Source: Gluconobacter sp. P1C6_b
GTDB taxonomy: Bacteria > Pseudomonadota > Alphaproteobacteria > Acetobacterales > Acetobacteraceae
DNA: 64,000 nucleotides
Assembly (NCBI RefSeq): GCF_018811945.1
Contig: NZ_JACRVU010000006.1
Span: 62,001 to 126,000 of the forward strand
Reading direction: 5' to 3'
Shown: positions 9,328 through 18,228 of the stretch, piece after piece
Position numbering within the stretch: position 1 is the stretch's first letter
How the letters are laid out: every line of letters begins with the position of its first letter
The notes under the pieces: generated by a model
Seen by the model: the letters and a program-made list of their open reading frames with translations, nothing else
What the model was told of the DNA's origin: nothing
The model's database searches: none
Made by a program: the position numbers and the translations under genes

Positions 9328-10095
9328 TCATTCTGCGGGACGCAGTGCTTCGTCCGCGCTGTAGAGCTGTCGAATCCTTTTCGCCTGCGCGGCCGTGGGG
9401 ACGATATCGTGGCTGTTGCCGTTCAGATGGGGAATGGTTTTGCCCTTCAGGACAGGCACCAGATCGGGCAGGGACGAAATCCGGTCCATCGAAAACAGCT
9501 GATCGACGGCAAGCCGGCCATTACGGTCGCAGACATACAGGGTCTGCGGACGGAAAACATGATCCATCTCGTAAACGGACGGACAGGATTCCACGTGGTC
9601 GATGGCATGGTCCAGCGTGTGGAACGAGCGGTAGAGCGCGTTGACGGAAGGATGGATTTTTACCCGTGAGGTGCCGCCACGACGGGCAAAGGCCCATGCG
9701 GAAACGAAACGCTTCACGGGATCACGCCAGATCGCGAAGCTGGGAAGGGTCCGGCACAGATCCGGCGCGACATGCTGATAATAGCGCCAGGTCTCATGCA
9801 TCATGATCCCGCCATATAGCAGGTCACAGATCGACGTGCCGCCGTTCTTGGGAACATGGATGAACAGCGCCCCGGCTTCGCGGATGCGTTCGATCCGCTG
9901 AAGGCGTTTGCGGCCCAGCGGCAGTCGCAGTCTCAGATCGGCAGCACGGGCATGGACGTCGTTATACTGCCGGACCCGGAAGGTGCTGCACAACAGGCGC
10001 TGGGGAAGACCGGGCCCCTCTGCTTTCATGCCATCGCGTCCTGCCGGAAGGTCGCGGTCGTGGTGAACCGTCTGGGCAGCAGAAGGGGGCGTCAT
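9328..10095 (-). CDS. Sulfotransferase-like protein
   Basis: About 255 residues from the ATG at 10093-10095; another in-frame ATG lies 66 bases further in. The segment LFIHVPKNGGTSICDLLYGG has the form of the 5'-phosphosulfate loop of family-2 sulfotransferases. IWRDPVKRFVSAWAFARRGG fits the 3'-phosphate-binding motif (RDPxxRxxSxW). The predicted reaction is sulfate transfer from PAPS to a carbohydrate or other acceptor, but the acceptor cannot be inferred. There is no signal peptide. The gene stands alone between the receptor and the divergent B12 locus. The frame stays open upstream to 10218, but the segment before 10095 looks non-coding. Confidence 0.7.
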   Translation of the reverse strand: MTPPSAAQTVHHDRDLPAGRDGMKAEGPGLPQRLLCSTFRVRQYNDVHARAADLRLRLPLGRKRLQRIERIREAGALFIHVPKNGGTSICDLLYGGIMMHETWRYYQHVAPDLCRTLPSFAIWRDPVKRFVSAWAFARRGGTSRVKIHPSVNALYRSFHTLDHAIDHVESCPSVYEMDHVFRPQTLYVCDRNGRLAVDQLFSMDRISSLPDLVPVLKGKTIPHLNGNSHDIVPTAAQAKRIRQLYSADEALRPAE

Positions 10096-10267
10096 GATCG
10101 TGTCCTGATCCTGTATCCGATGGCAGGAACACTGACGTCCGGGGATATTCGAGGCAAAGGGCAGATTGTAACGGAATGAAAGCCGTGTTGCAGAGTTGTG
10201 CTGTGTCAAATCGGCCACGAACCGCCGTTTGTGTTTGACTTGTGCCGTCCGGGGCGCTTCATGTCAC

Positions 10268-10451
10268 CTGACGGTGCCCGGTCTGCCGGGTGAAAAGGGA
10301 ACGCAGTGCAAAACTGCGGCTGCCCCCGCAACTGTAAGCGCTGACTGTCGCTCCGTAACGGGTGGACAGTACGGCTTCAGGAGAGAACCCACTGGCCCGG
10401 TGCCGGGAAGGGGCCTGAGACCGGAGCGCGAGCCAGGAGACCTGCCGTCAG
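10268..10451 (+). promoter_or_regulatory. Cobalamin (B12) riboswitch
   Basis: The outer P1 stem is CTGACGG (10268-10274) with CCGTCAG (10445-10451). Inside are the conserved landmarks: GGTGCCCGG, GGGTGAAAAGGGAA, the core GCTGCCCCCGCAACTGTAAG at about 10319-10338, and GAGCCAGGAGACCTGCC at the 3' side. It lies about 120 bases upstream of btuB and should lower expression of the transport operon when cobalamin is plentiful. Confidence 0.95.
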
Positions 10452-10570
10452 CATGAGTTGTCCGAAGGACGGTCCGGGCGGGGTGCATCGGAACGCCGGG
10501 TCAGGCCCTGTTGCTGCGGGTCTGCCTCCTTCTTGAGGGCGACGCAGAACGACGAGACATTACTATCGCC

Positions 10571-12568
10571 ATGCCCCGTATTTCCTGCCTTCTTTTCGCG
10601 ACGAGCATGCTTGTCGCCGTTCCCGCGCTGGCGTCCGTCCCGGCCCAGGAACCGGCACCGCCGCAGAAGCCCAAGGCACCCCCGGCCGCTCCCCGGACGG
10701 CAGCCACGAGTGCCTCGCGGACTACTCCTGACGCCGTGACCGCCACGGTCCCCGAGACCGTCACCGTAACGGCAAACCGTATCCCGCAGGACATCAGCAA
10801 GGTCGGCTCGCAGGTTACGGTTGTGACCCAGCGTGACATTGAACTTCTGCAGCGGCGCGATCTTGCGGACCTGCTGGCGCGTGAACCGGGCCTCAACATG
10901 GTGCGTACGGGCGGCCCCGGCGGCACGGGTTCGATCTTCATGCGCGGCGTCAACTCGAACGAAGTGAAGGTGCGGCTGGACGGGATGGATATCAACGATC
11001 CCTCCACGCCGGCCGGGGCATTCGATACGGCACAGTTTCTCACTGACGGTCTGGCCCGCGTGGAAATCCTGCGTGGCCCGCAGAGCGGCCTGTATGGTGC
11101 GGATGCGATGGGCGGCGTCATCGACATGACGACCAAACAGGGGCAGGGACCGCTGCACGGCTTCGTCCGTCTTGAAGGCGGCAGCTATTCCACCAAGAAC
11201 CAGACGGCCGGTTTCTCGGGCTCGCTCCATCGTTTCCATTACATGGTTGAAGTCTCGCATAACCATGTCGGCGACTATCAGGCCGTGCCGAAAGCCATCC
11301 GCGCACAGGTTCATGACCATGACGTCGCGTCCAACCGCAACGACAACCGCACGGCCAATGTGCGGCTAGGTTATGACGTGACAGACAATTTCGATCTCGG
11401 CTTCACGGCGCATCTGACGCAGGCGGATTATGAATATGTCGCCGATGATTACAGCTCCTACCCGGCGCTGCCGTCAGCCCAGCAGAACGAAAGCGACCTC
11501 AAACAGGCCATTCTGCGCGGCACGGCGCATCTGAAATCCTTCAAAGGCGTGTTCGAGCAGACGCTGGGCGTTGGGTACATCACCTATCGCCGCCATGACA
11601 TTACCGCCGGCGATCCGGAAATTTCGTCCAACCGGGGCGATCGTCTGAAGGTGGACTGGCAGGGCCTGACCCATCTCGGCCATAACGGCTCCTTCCTCGT
11701 GGGCTATGACTATATCCGTGAGCGGATCATGACCCCGGTCTCTGCCCAGACCACGACGAACGCCGCCTGGGGACAGCTCGAAGGCCACTGGCACGACATT
11801 CTCTTCGGCTCGGCCAATATCCGGTACGACAACAATTCCCGTTACGGCAATTACGTCACCTGGCGCGTCGCCCCGGCGGTGAAGATCCCCGGCACCGGCC
11901 TGACGCTGAAGGCCAGCGGTGGTTCGGGCTTCCATGGCCCGTCCCTGAACCAGCTCTTCGTCAGCTACCCGGCCTATTACTTTCTGGCCAATCCGAACCT
12001 GCGGGCCGAGCGTCTTCTGGGTTTTGACGCCGGATTTGAAGAGCGTCTTCTGGACGGCAAGCTGACCTTTGGCGCCGATTATTACGGCAACCATGTCCGT
12101 AACCTCATCAATACAGCGCTGTCCGGCTACAACTACACCTATGTAAACGTCGCCCGTGCGCAGACGCACGGTGTGGAAGCCTTCGTCGATTACCGCATCA
12201 TCAAGAGCGTGGATCTGCGCGGCACCTATACCTGGACGGACGCCACGGATCGCAGTACCGGCGCGGCCCTCGTGCGCCGTCCCCGCCACAAGGCCACGGC
12301 CAGCGTCATCTGGACGCCGACCAAGCGCCTGAGCATCACGCCGAGCCTGCTCTATGTCAGCGGCTGGCACGATCTCGACCGCTATACGTCCATGAGCACG
12401 ATCGGTCATGACTACGTCACGGTAAACATCGCCGCGGAATACAAGCTGGCCGACTTCGTCACCCTGTTCGCGCGCGGCGACAATCTGGGCAACCGGTATT
12501 ATGAAAACCCGGTCGGCTATCTCCAGCCGGGCCGGTCCTTTTACGGTGGTGTGACGTTTGGCCTTTAA
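10571..12568 (+). CDS. btuB: TonB-dependent vitamin B12 receptor BtuB
   Basis: A 665-residue precursor starting at the ATG at 10571, which gives a normal signal peptide (MPRISCLLFATSMLVAVPAL followed by AS). The plug starts around TVTVTANRIPQDISKVGSQV and contains RDLADLLAREPGLNMVRTGG and LRGPQSGLYGADAMGGVIDM, all typical of BtuB. The barrel ends with the aromatic-type tail GGVTFGL. The upstream cobalamin riboswitch and the downstream BtuF/C/D genes fix the substrate as a corrinoid. An earlier in-frame TTG (10511) would put charged residues before the signal and is unlikely. Confidence 0.93.
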   Translation: MPRISCLLFATSMLVAVPALASVPAQEPAPPQKPKAPPAAPRTAATSASRTTPDAVTATVPETVTVTANRIPQDISKVGSQVTVVTQRDIELLQRRDLADLLAREPGLNMVRTGGPGGTGSIFMRGVNSNEVKVRLDGMDINDPSTPAGAFDTAQFLTDGLARVEILRGPQSGLYGADAMGGVIDMTTKQGQGPLHGFVRLEGGSYSTKNQTAGFSGSLHRFHYMVEVSHNHVGDYQAVPKAIRAQVHDHDVASNRNDNRTANVRLGYDVTDNFDLGFTAHLTQADYEYVADDYSSYPALPSAQQNESDLKQAILRGTAHLKSFKGVFEQTLGVGYITYRRHDITAGDPEISSNRGDRLKVDWQGLTHLGHNGSFLVGYDYIRERIMTPVSAQTTTNAAWGQLEGHWHDILFGSANIRYDNNSRYGNYVTWRVAPAVKIPGTGLTLKASGGSGFHGPSLNQLFVSYPAYYFLANPNLRAERLLGFDAGFEERLLDGKLTFGADYYGNHVRNLINTALSGYNYTYVNVARAQTHGVEAFVDYRIIKSVDLRGTYTWTDATDRSTGAALVRRPRHKATASVIWTPTKRLSITPSLLYVSGWHDLDRYTSMSTIGHDYVTVNIAAEYKLADFVTLFARGDNLGNRYYENPVGYLQPGRSFYGGVTFGL

Positions 12569-13418
12569 GGCGTTCCTTCACGTCCTTTCAGCCCCGATGG
12601 CAGCCCTGCTGCTGTCGGGCTGGCTCATCGGATCGGCTACTGCCGGTCCGGTGCGCACCCGTATCGTTTCCCTGAATCTGTGCACGGACGAACTGCTGCT
12701 CGAACTGGCAGACCCGTCCCATATCCTCGGTCTCAGCCCGCTGGCCACGGACTGCGCGGAATCCGTCCGCTGCGAGATCGCTGCGAACTATCCCGTCCAG
12801 CGCCCTGACGGCGAAAACCTTGTCGCGACCCACCCCGACGTCGTTCTGGACGGAACATGGCACCGCCCGACGGTCCCGCTCGTGACGAATGCCCTGCACG
12901 TCCCGTTCGTCCAGCTTCCGTCCATTGCGTCCCTTGCGGATATTCCCACCCAGATCCGCACCGTCGCCCATGCCATCGGCGAGGATACGCGCGGCGACGA
13001 CATGATCCGCGCGTTCGCGGACCGTCTGGAAAGTCTCCATCCCGTCCATCCGGACAGGATCCTGACCGCCACGGTTATTGGCGCGAACCTTGCGGGAGAA
13101 GAGGGCGGCCTGATTTCCGATCTGCTGAAGCGCGCCGGCTTCCGCCTGTCGACTTCCGAACGTCCCGACGGCACCATCGCGCTGGAAACACTGATCGCCC
13201 ATCCGCCGGACCTTCTGGTGACGGGCATGATTTCCGAAGGGGCTTCATTGGCGGAAGATGCCGTGCACCATCCCGCTCTGCGGGACCGCTTCACGGGCGC
13301 GCATCTTCTGGCGCTTCCTGGCCGCCTGACCATGTGCGGCACGCCCGACACCCTTGATGCGCTGACCGCCCTGATCTCCGCACACGATCGTCTGACCGGC
13401 ACGGAGCCTTCGCCATGA
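12558..13418 (+). CDS. btuF: Periplasmic cobalamin-binding protein BtuF
   Basis: A 286-residue helical-backbone substrate-binding protein of the BtuF/FepB class. A Sec signal peptide (MAFKAFLHVLSAPMAALLLS) is followed by RIVSLNLCTDELLLELADPS, which is characteristic of BtuF-like proteins. It overlaps btuB by 11 bases and apparently starts at TTG (12558). The ATG at 12597 would leave no positive n-region. It would hand corrinoid from the outer-membrane receptor to the BtuCD transporter. Its stop overlaps the start of btuC by four bases (ATGA). Confidence 0.85.
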   Translation: MAFKAFLHVLSAPMAALLLSGWLIGSATAGPVRTRIVSLNLCTDELLLELADPSHILGLSPLATDCAESVRCEIAANYPVQRPDGENLVATHPDVVLDGTWHRPTVPLVTNALHVPFVQLPSIASLADIPTQIRTVAHAIGEDTRGDDMIRAFADRLESLHPVHPDRILTATVIGANLAGEEGGLISDLLKRAGFRLSTSERPDGTIALETLIAHPPDLLVTGMISEGASLAEDAVHHPALRDRFTGAHLLALPGRLTMCGTPDTLDALTALISAHDRLTGTEPSP

Positions 13419-14401
13419 GCCGCTACATGCTAACCGTAGCCGTACTGAGTGTACTGGTTCTGGCCCTCGCCATCCTGTCACTGGCCGCAGGGCCGGCGGG
13501 TATTGGCGTCCTTCAGGGTCTGTCCGACATGCTGCATGGCCGCGAGACGATCGCCGCGACTGTCATCGGCCAGATCCGCCTGCCGCGCATGATCCTGGCT
13601 CTGCTGATCGGCGGAACGCTCGGCCTGTCTGGCGCAGCACTTCAGGGACTGGTCCGCAACCCGCTGGCCGATCCGGGCGTGCTCGGTATTTCGGGCTGCG
13701 GCGCGCTTGGGGCCGTTCTGGTTTTCTATACCGGCGTCTCGGCAGTCTGGGCGCCCGCGCTCCCGCTGGCCGCCCTGTCCGGTGCCGGGCTTGCGACGCT
13801 GCTGCTTCTAGCCCTGACCCGGGGCGGGACGCTGGTTCTGGTACTCGCCGGGGCGGCGCTGGGCTCCATGAGCGCCGCCCTGCTGGCCCTGACGCTTAAC
13901 CTCGTGCCAAGCCCCTATGCGTCCTACGAAATCATGCACTGGCTCATGGGCTCCCTGTCTCGCGCCAGCCTGCATGACGTGCTGATCGCCACACCCGGCC
14001 TTCTGATCGGCTCGGCCCTGCTGTTCAGCACTGGGCGCTCCCTCGACGCCCTGACCCTCGGCGAAGACGTCGCCCAGACAATGGGCTTTCCTTTGCGCGC
14101 AGTGCAGTGGCGCGTTGTCATCGGAACGGCGCTCGCGGTCGGCAGCGGTGTTGCTGTGGCAGGCGGTATCGGGTTCGTTGGCCTCGTCATGCCGCATCTG
14201 CTGCGCCCGCTCGCCGGAGGCCGCCCGTCGCGCCTCCTGCTGCCGTCCGCACTGGGGGGAGCAGCGCTTCTGCTGGCGGCAGACCTGTTCGTGCGCCTGC
14301 CCGTCAGTGGCGCCGAACTTCAACTTGGCGTCGTCACGTCCCTGATCGGAACGCCGGTCTTTTTCTGGCAGGTCTGGCGCCTGCGCGGGCGGCCGGTATG
14401 A
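13415..14401 (+). CDS. btuC: Cobalamin ABC transporter permease BtuC (FecCD family)
   Basis: A 328-residue polytopic protein with about ten hydrophobic segments. FecCD family landmarks are IRLPRMILALLIGGTLGLSG followed by AALQGLVRNPLADPGVLGIS, and near the end GGIGFVGLVMPHLLRPLAGG. It forms the membrane channel of the corrinoid importer. It sits between btuF and btuD in the riboswitch-controlled operon. Family identity is certain. The corrinoid substrate is inferred from the riboswitch and receptor. Confidence 0.9.
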   Translation: MSRYMLTVAVLSVLVLALAILSLAAGPAGIGVLQGLSDMLHGRETIAATVIGQIRLPRMILALLIGGTLGLSGAALQGLVRNPLADPGVLGISGCGALGAVLVFYTGVSAVWAPALPLAALSGAGLATLLLLALTRGGTLVLVLAGAALGSMSAALLALTLNLVPSPYASYEIMHWLMGSLSRASLHDVLIATPGLLIGSALLFSTGRSLDALTLGEDVAQTMGFPLRAVQWRVVIGTALAVGSGVAVAGGIGFVGLVMPHLLRPLAGGRPSRLLLPSALGGAALLLAADLFVRLPVSGAELQLGVVTSLIGTPVFFWQVWRLRGRPV

Positions 14402-14411
14402 GGAACGCGTC

Positions 14412-15182
14412 ATGATCCTCCAGACAGACACGATCAGCCTGACCCTTCAGGGCAACAGACTTCTCAACGATATCGCGCTCGACGTGCGTCCCGGCGAAGT
14501 CCTCGGCCTGATCGGACCCAACGGTGCGGGCAAGAGCACGCTGCTTCGCATTATGGCTGGCCTGCTCCGTCCCGACACCGGTCGTGTTCTTCTGGATGGG
14601 CAGGACCTGTTCACCATGCCGCCCGAAGAGCGCGGTCGCCATCTGGCCTATCTTCCGCAGGAAGCGCCCGCTGCCGTCGGCATGAGCGTACGGGATGTTG
14701 CAATGCTCGGGCGTCTGCCTCATCGGCGCACCGCCTCGGCGGAACAGGACGCCACTGCGGTGCAGCAGGCTCTCGATGCGGTCGGGATGAGCGCGTTCGC
14801 TGACCGCTCTTCCGCCCGTCTTTCAGGCGGCGAACGCGCCCGTGTCCTGCTCGCCCGTGCCCTCGCGGTTCAGGCCCCGATCCTGCTGGCGGACGAACCC
14901 GTCGCGGCCCTTGATCCCGCGCAGGCCCTGACGGTCATGGAGCTATTCGGCCAGTGCGCCACGCAGGGTCAGGCCGTCGCCGTCGTCCTGCACGATCTTG
15001 CCCTCGCAGCCCGTTTCTGCACGCGGATTGCGGTCCTGTCACAGGGCCGCCTCGTCAATATCGGCACGCCCGCCGAAGTCCTGACGGACGCCCTGTTCGC
15101 CGATGTTTACGGTGTGGCGGTGCGGCGCTGCGGAGAGGTCGCCGTGCCCTGGTCGCTGGTTTCAAGCGCCCGACGCCCATAA
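14412..15182 (+). CDS. btuD: Cobalamin ABC transporter ATPase BtuD
   Basis: A 256-residue ABC ATPase. Walker A is GPNGAGKST near residue 37, the Q-loop region is AYLPQEAP, the signature is LSGGERARVLLARALA, Walker B is ILLADEPVAALDP and the switch His is in VVLHDLALAARF. It energises import through BtuC. It begins 10 bases after btuC. Its last 76 bases overlap the 3' end of the convergent carrier gene. Confidence 0.9.
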   Translation: MILQTDTISLTLQGNRLLNDIALDVRPGEVLGLIGPNGAGKSTLLRIMAGLLRPDTGRVLLDGQDLFTMPPEERGRHLAYLPQEAPAAVGMSVRDVAMLGRLPHRRTASAEQDATAVQQALDAVGMSAFADRSSARLSGGERARVLLARALAVQAPILLADEPVAALDPAQALTVMELFGQCATQGQAVAVVLHDLALAARFCTRIAVLSQGRLVNIGTPAEVLTDALFADVYGVAVRRCGEVAVPWSLVSSARRP

Positions 15183-16129
15183 CGCCGCGCCAGCAATGTG
15201 CAGGTGAAGAGCTGAATCTGGTGATAGATCATCAGCGGCAGCACGATGATGCCGACCGACGCCGCCGGGAAAATGACGCTCGCCATCGGCACGCCTGACG
15301 CCAGCGATTTCTTCGAGCCGCAGAACTGGAGCGCGATCTTGTTCTCCGTCGTCTGCCCCAGCCCGTCGCCCATCAGATGCGACAGCACCAGAACCAGCGC
15401 CAGCATAAAACTGTCGAGCAGCGCCACTTCCAGCAGATGCGCGCCCGAAACCCGGTGCCAGATTCCTTCCACAACGGCCGAACTGAACGCCGTATAGACG
15501 ACCACGATGATGGACCCGCGATCGGTAAACGAGATCAGGATCTTGTGTCTGCGCACGATCGGCCCGACCCATTTCTGAAGGATCTGCCCCAGCGCAAATG
15601 GCAGCAGCAACTCCTTGCCCACATCCAGCACGGATTCCAATGGCGAATGTCCGGCGCCCACATGCCCGAGTACCACGCCCGTCAGTAACGGCGTGAGCGC
15701 AATGCCCGCGATGTTGGAGACCGTCGCCGCACAGATCGCCGCCGGAACATTGCCTTTCGCGATGGAGGTCAGCGCGATGGAAGACTGCACGGTGGACGGC
15801 AGGCAGCACAGGAACAGGATGCCCGACCATAGTTCCTCACCGAACAGCGCATCAGGAAAGACGCTGCGGAACAGCAGATGCAGTCCGATCCCCAGCAGCG
15901 GAAACAGTGCGAACGTGCAGAGCAGAACGCTCCCCTGAAGCTTCCAGTCCTTCACGCTGTCCACGATGGCGTGACGTTCGAGCTTCGCGCCCTGGAAGAA
16001 GAACATGAACGTGATGAGGATCGTCACGACATGCTGGAGAATATGCTCCATCTGCCCCCGGCAGGGCAGGAAAGAGGCCAGCGCGATGGCGGCGATGAGG
16101 GACAGGAGAAAGGGGTCGAGACGCTTCAT
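15107..16129 (-). CDS. Bile acid:sodium symporter-like carrier (SBF-like, YfeH type)
   Basis: A 340-residue membrane protein with about nine or ten hydrophobic helices. Segments such as LFLCCLPSTVQSSIALTSIA and GNVPAAICAATVSNIAGIAL are the conserved crossover region of the SBF-like family. The transported solute is unknown. Members are annotated as putative sodium-dependent transporters. The polar C-terminal tail (GRRALETSDQGTATSPQRR) is encoded in the 76 bases that overlap btuD on the other strand. That arrangement is uncommon but both frames look genuine. Confidence 0.8.
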   Translation of the reverse strand: MKRLDPFLLSLIAAIALASFLPCRGQMEHILQHVVTILITFMFFFQGAKLERHAIVDSVKDWKLQGSVLLCTFALFPLLGIGLHLLFRSVFPDALFGEELWSGILFLCCLPSTVQSSIALTSIAKGNVPAAICAATVSNIAGIALTPLLTGVVLGHVGAGHSPLESVLDVGKELLLPFALGQILQKWVGPIVRRHKILISFTDRGSIIVVVYTAFSSAVVEGIWHRVSGAHLLEVALLDSFMLALVLVLSHLMGDGLGQTTENKIALQFCGSKKSLASGVPMASVIFPAASVGIIVLPLMIYHQIQLFTCTLLARRYGRRALETSDQGTATSPQRRTATP

Positions 16130-16226
16130 GCCGCACTATGTCCGTATCCGGGGCGGACATGCAACGTCCTGCCCCGGGCTCACGCCCGCTCTTTTGAAAA
16201 CGGGCGTCTCATGTATCCTGTCCGTC

Positions 16227-18164
16227 ATGACAGACCACAATGACCTGCCAGTCCCGGGCCGCCGTCGCGCCCTGACATCCCTTCTTGCCGCCGGAACCGT
16301 TGCCGGCACCGTTGGCAGCAGCCTGCGTCTGACGGGGAATGCCAGCGCCGCTGATGACCCGCCGAAAGACACGCTCACATCTCACGGCCACCAGCCGAGC
16401 AATGCGCATATCGAGCCCGCCGATCAGCCCGGTGCAAATAACAAGCCTGTCATCCGCACCCAGAGCGACTACTTCTATCGCCCCTCCATTCATTTCTCGC
16501 CGCCCACCGGCTTCATGAATGACCCCAACGGCCTGATCTTCGATGGTCAGACCTATCATCTCTATTACCAGTACGACCCGACCGCCCCCTACGCCGGTCG
16601 CGTCCACTGGGGCCACGCTACCAGCACGGATCTCTACACCTGGCAGGACCAGCCCATCGCCATCGACCAGACGGCGGCGGGCGAAGCCTATACCGGCTGC
16701 GTCGTGCTGGACCGCAACAATGTCTCTGGTCTCTTTCCGCCTCGCAAATCGGAGGCCGCCGCTACTCCGGCGACCACAACGGCCACGCAGGCTGCCGTGC
16801 AGGCGCTCGCCCCGGAACTGCGGAAAACCACATCCGACACGCCCTACGCGCCCGACAGGATGTCCGCCCTCGGTCCGAATGAGTCCGCCCCGTTCGGCTC
16901 GGTCTATGCGCCTCCGAACGGTGCCGAAACCCATGCCGCTCCGCCCGCGCTCCCGCCCATGCCCGGCGGACTGGTCGCGATCTATACCCGTGCCACACCG
17001 CAGAGCCAGACGCAGTACATTGCCTGGAGCCCCGATGGTGGCCAGCATTACATCGATTATGACCACAACCCGATCCTGAATATCGGCGTCAATTCCTTCC
17101 GCGATCCCAAGGTTTTCTGGCACGAGGCAAGCGGCAAATGGATCATGGTCGTGGTCAGCGCGCGCGCTCACAAGGTGCTGTTCTACGGCTCCATCGACCT
17201 GCTGCACTGGATGCATCTCAGCAGCTTCGGCCCCGCCGGTCTGTTCGGTGTGGACTACGAATGTCCCAACCTGATCGAACTCGACATTGAGGGCGAGGAA
17301 AAAGGCAGGCGCTGGGTCCTGTTCGTCTCCGTCAATCCGGGCGCCCCTCTGGGCGGCAGCGTCACGCAGTATTTCGTAGGCGATTTCGATGGCGAACGCT
17401 TCACGCCTGACAACACCGTGATCGGCCTGACAGACTTCGCCAAGGACAGCTACGCCATGCAGGTCTATGACAGCATGCCGGATAACAGAGCGGTCTATTT
17501 CGCCTGGTTCGGCAACTGGCAGTATTGCGAGGAAGTCCCCAACCGGAGCTGGCGCGGCCTCATGACGCTGCCGCGTCGCATGTCCCTGCGCCGGGATGAA
17601 ATGAACTGGTTGCGTCTGGTCCAGCGCCCCTATGGGCTCGAAGCCTTCCGGGGTGAAAAAATCCCGTTCCGGGTGGACCGCATCCCCGCCCAGAGCGGCG
17701 TGCAGGTCGCCCTGCCCACAGGCACCGCCATCGAACTGCTTCTGACCGTCACCGTCGATGAGCGCAGCAACCCGCAGCCGGACGGCGAACAGGGACGCGC
17801 AGGCCGCTTCGTCATCGTGTTCTCGAACGGACAGGGAGAATCCCTCTCCATCGGCTTTGACGCGTTTTCAAGCCAGCTCTGGCTTGATCGCGGCGACCTG
17901 CATGGCTTCTCCCAGCCGTTCTTCACGGAGCGTTTCTCCACGCCCCTGATCGCCAACAGCCGCCGCTTTTCCTTACGTCTGGTGCTTGATGCCTGTGCGC
18001 TGGAACTCTTCGCCAATGACGGCCTCTCGGTTGCCACCGCGCTGGTCTTCCCCGCCAATCCGCTGACAACGGTGGGCCTTCAGGCGACCAATACCGGCGC
18101 GACAATCGAAGAACTGGCATTGTATCCGCTGCGCAAGACCATGGACCGCCCGACGGCGGTCTGA
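16227..18164 (+). CDS. Exported GH32 fructan hydrolase (levanase/invertase family)
   Basis: A 645-residue protein from the ATG at 16227. The N-terminus PGRRRALTSLLAAGTVAGTV looks like a twin-arginine signal, with ASA at residues 39-41 a possible cleavage site. GH32 catalytic motifs are all present: FMNDPNG with nucleophile Asp99, FRDPKVF with Asp293, and YECPNL with acid/base Glu345. A beta-sandwich domain follows from about 480. The enzyme should cleave terminal fructose from sucrose, inulin or levan; which one cannot be told. Residues ~172-245 are an Ala/Pro/Thr-rich insertion between VLDRNNVSGLF and GGLVAIYT, where family members usually have only a few residues. The gene is divergent from the carrier gene, with no sugar transporter adjacent. 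Confidence 0.88.
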   Translation: MTDHNDLPVPGRRRALTSLLAAGTVAGTVGSSLRLTGNASAADDPPKDTLTSHGHQPSNAHIEPADQPGANNKPVIRTQSDYFYRPSIHFSPPTGFMNDPNGLIFDGQTYHLYYQYDPTAPYAGRVHWGHATSTDLYTWQDQPIAIDQTAAGEAYTGCVVLDRNNVSGLFPPRKSEAAATPATTTATQAAVQALAPELRKTTSDTPYAPDRMSALGPNESAPFGSVYAPPNGAETHAAPPALPPMPGGLVAIYTRATPQSQTQYIAWSPDGGQHYIDYDHNPILNIGVNSFRDPKVFWHEASGKWIMVVVSARAHKVLFYGSIDLLHWMHLSSFGPAGLFGVDYECPNLIELDIEGEEKGRRWVLFVSVNPGAPLGGSVTQYFVGDFDGERFTPDNTVIGLTDFAKDSYAMQVYDSMPDNRAVYFAWFGNWQYCEEVPNRSWRGLMTLPRRMSLRRDEMNWLRLVQRPYGLEAFRGEKIPFRVDRIPAQSGVQVALPTGTAIELLLTVTVDERSNPQPDGEQGRAGRFVIVFSNGQGESLSIGFDAFSSQLWLDRGDLHGFSQPFFTERFSTPLIANSRRFSLRLVLDACALELFANDGLSVATALVFPANPLTTVGLQATNTGATIEELALYPLRKTMDRPTAV

Positions 18165-18228
18165 GGCAGGGCGCTCCCCTTCATCCGCCCGACTGCACAA
18201 ATTAAAGGGGCGTGCCTTCTTCAGCCTA

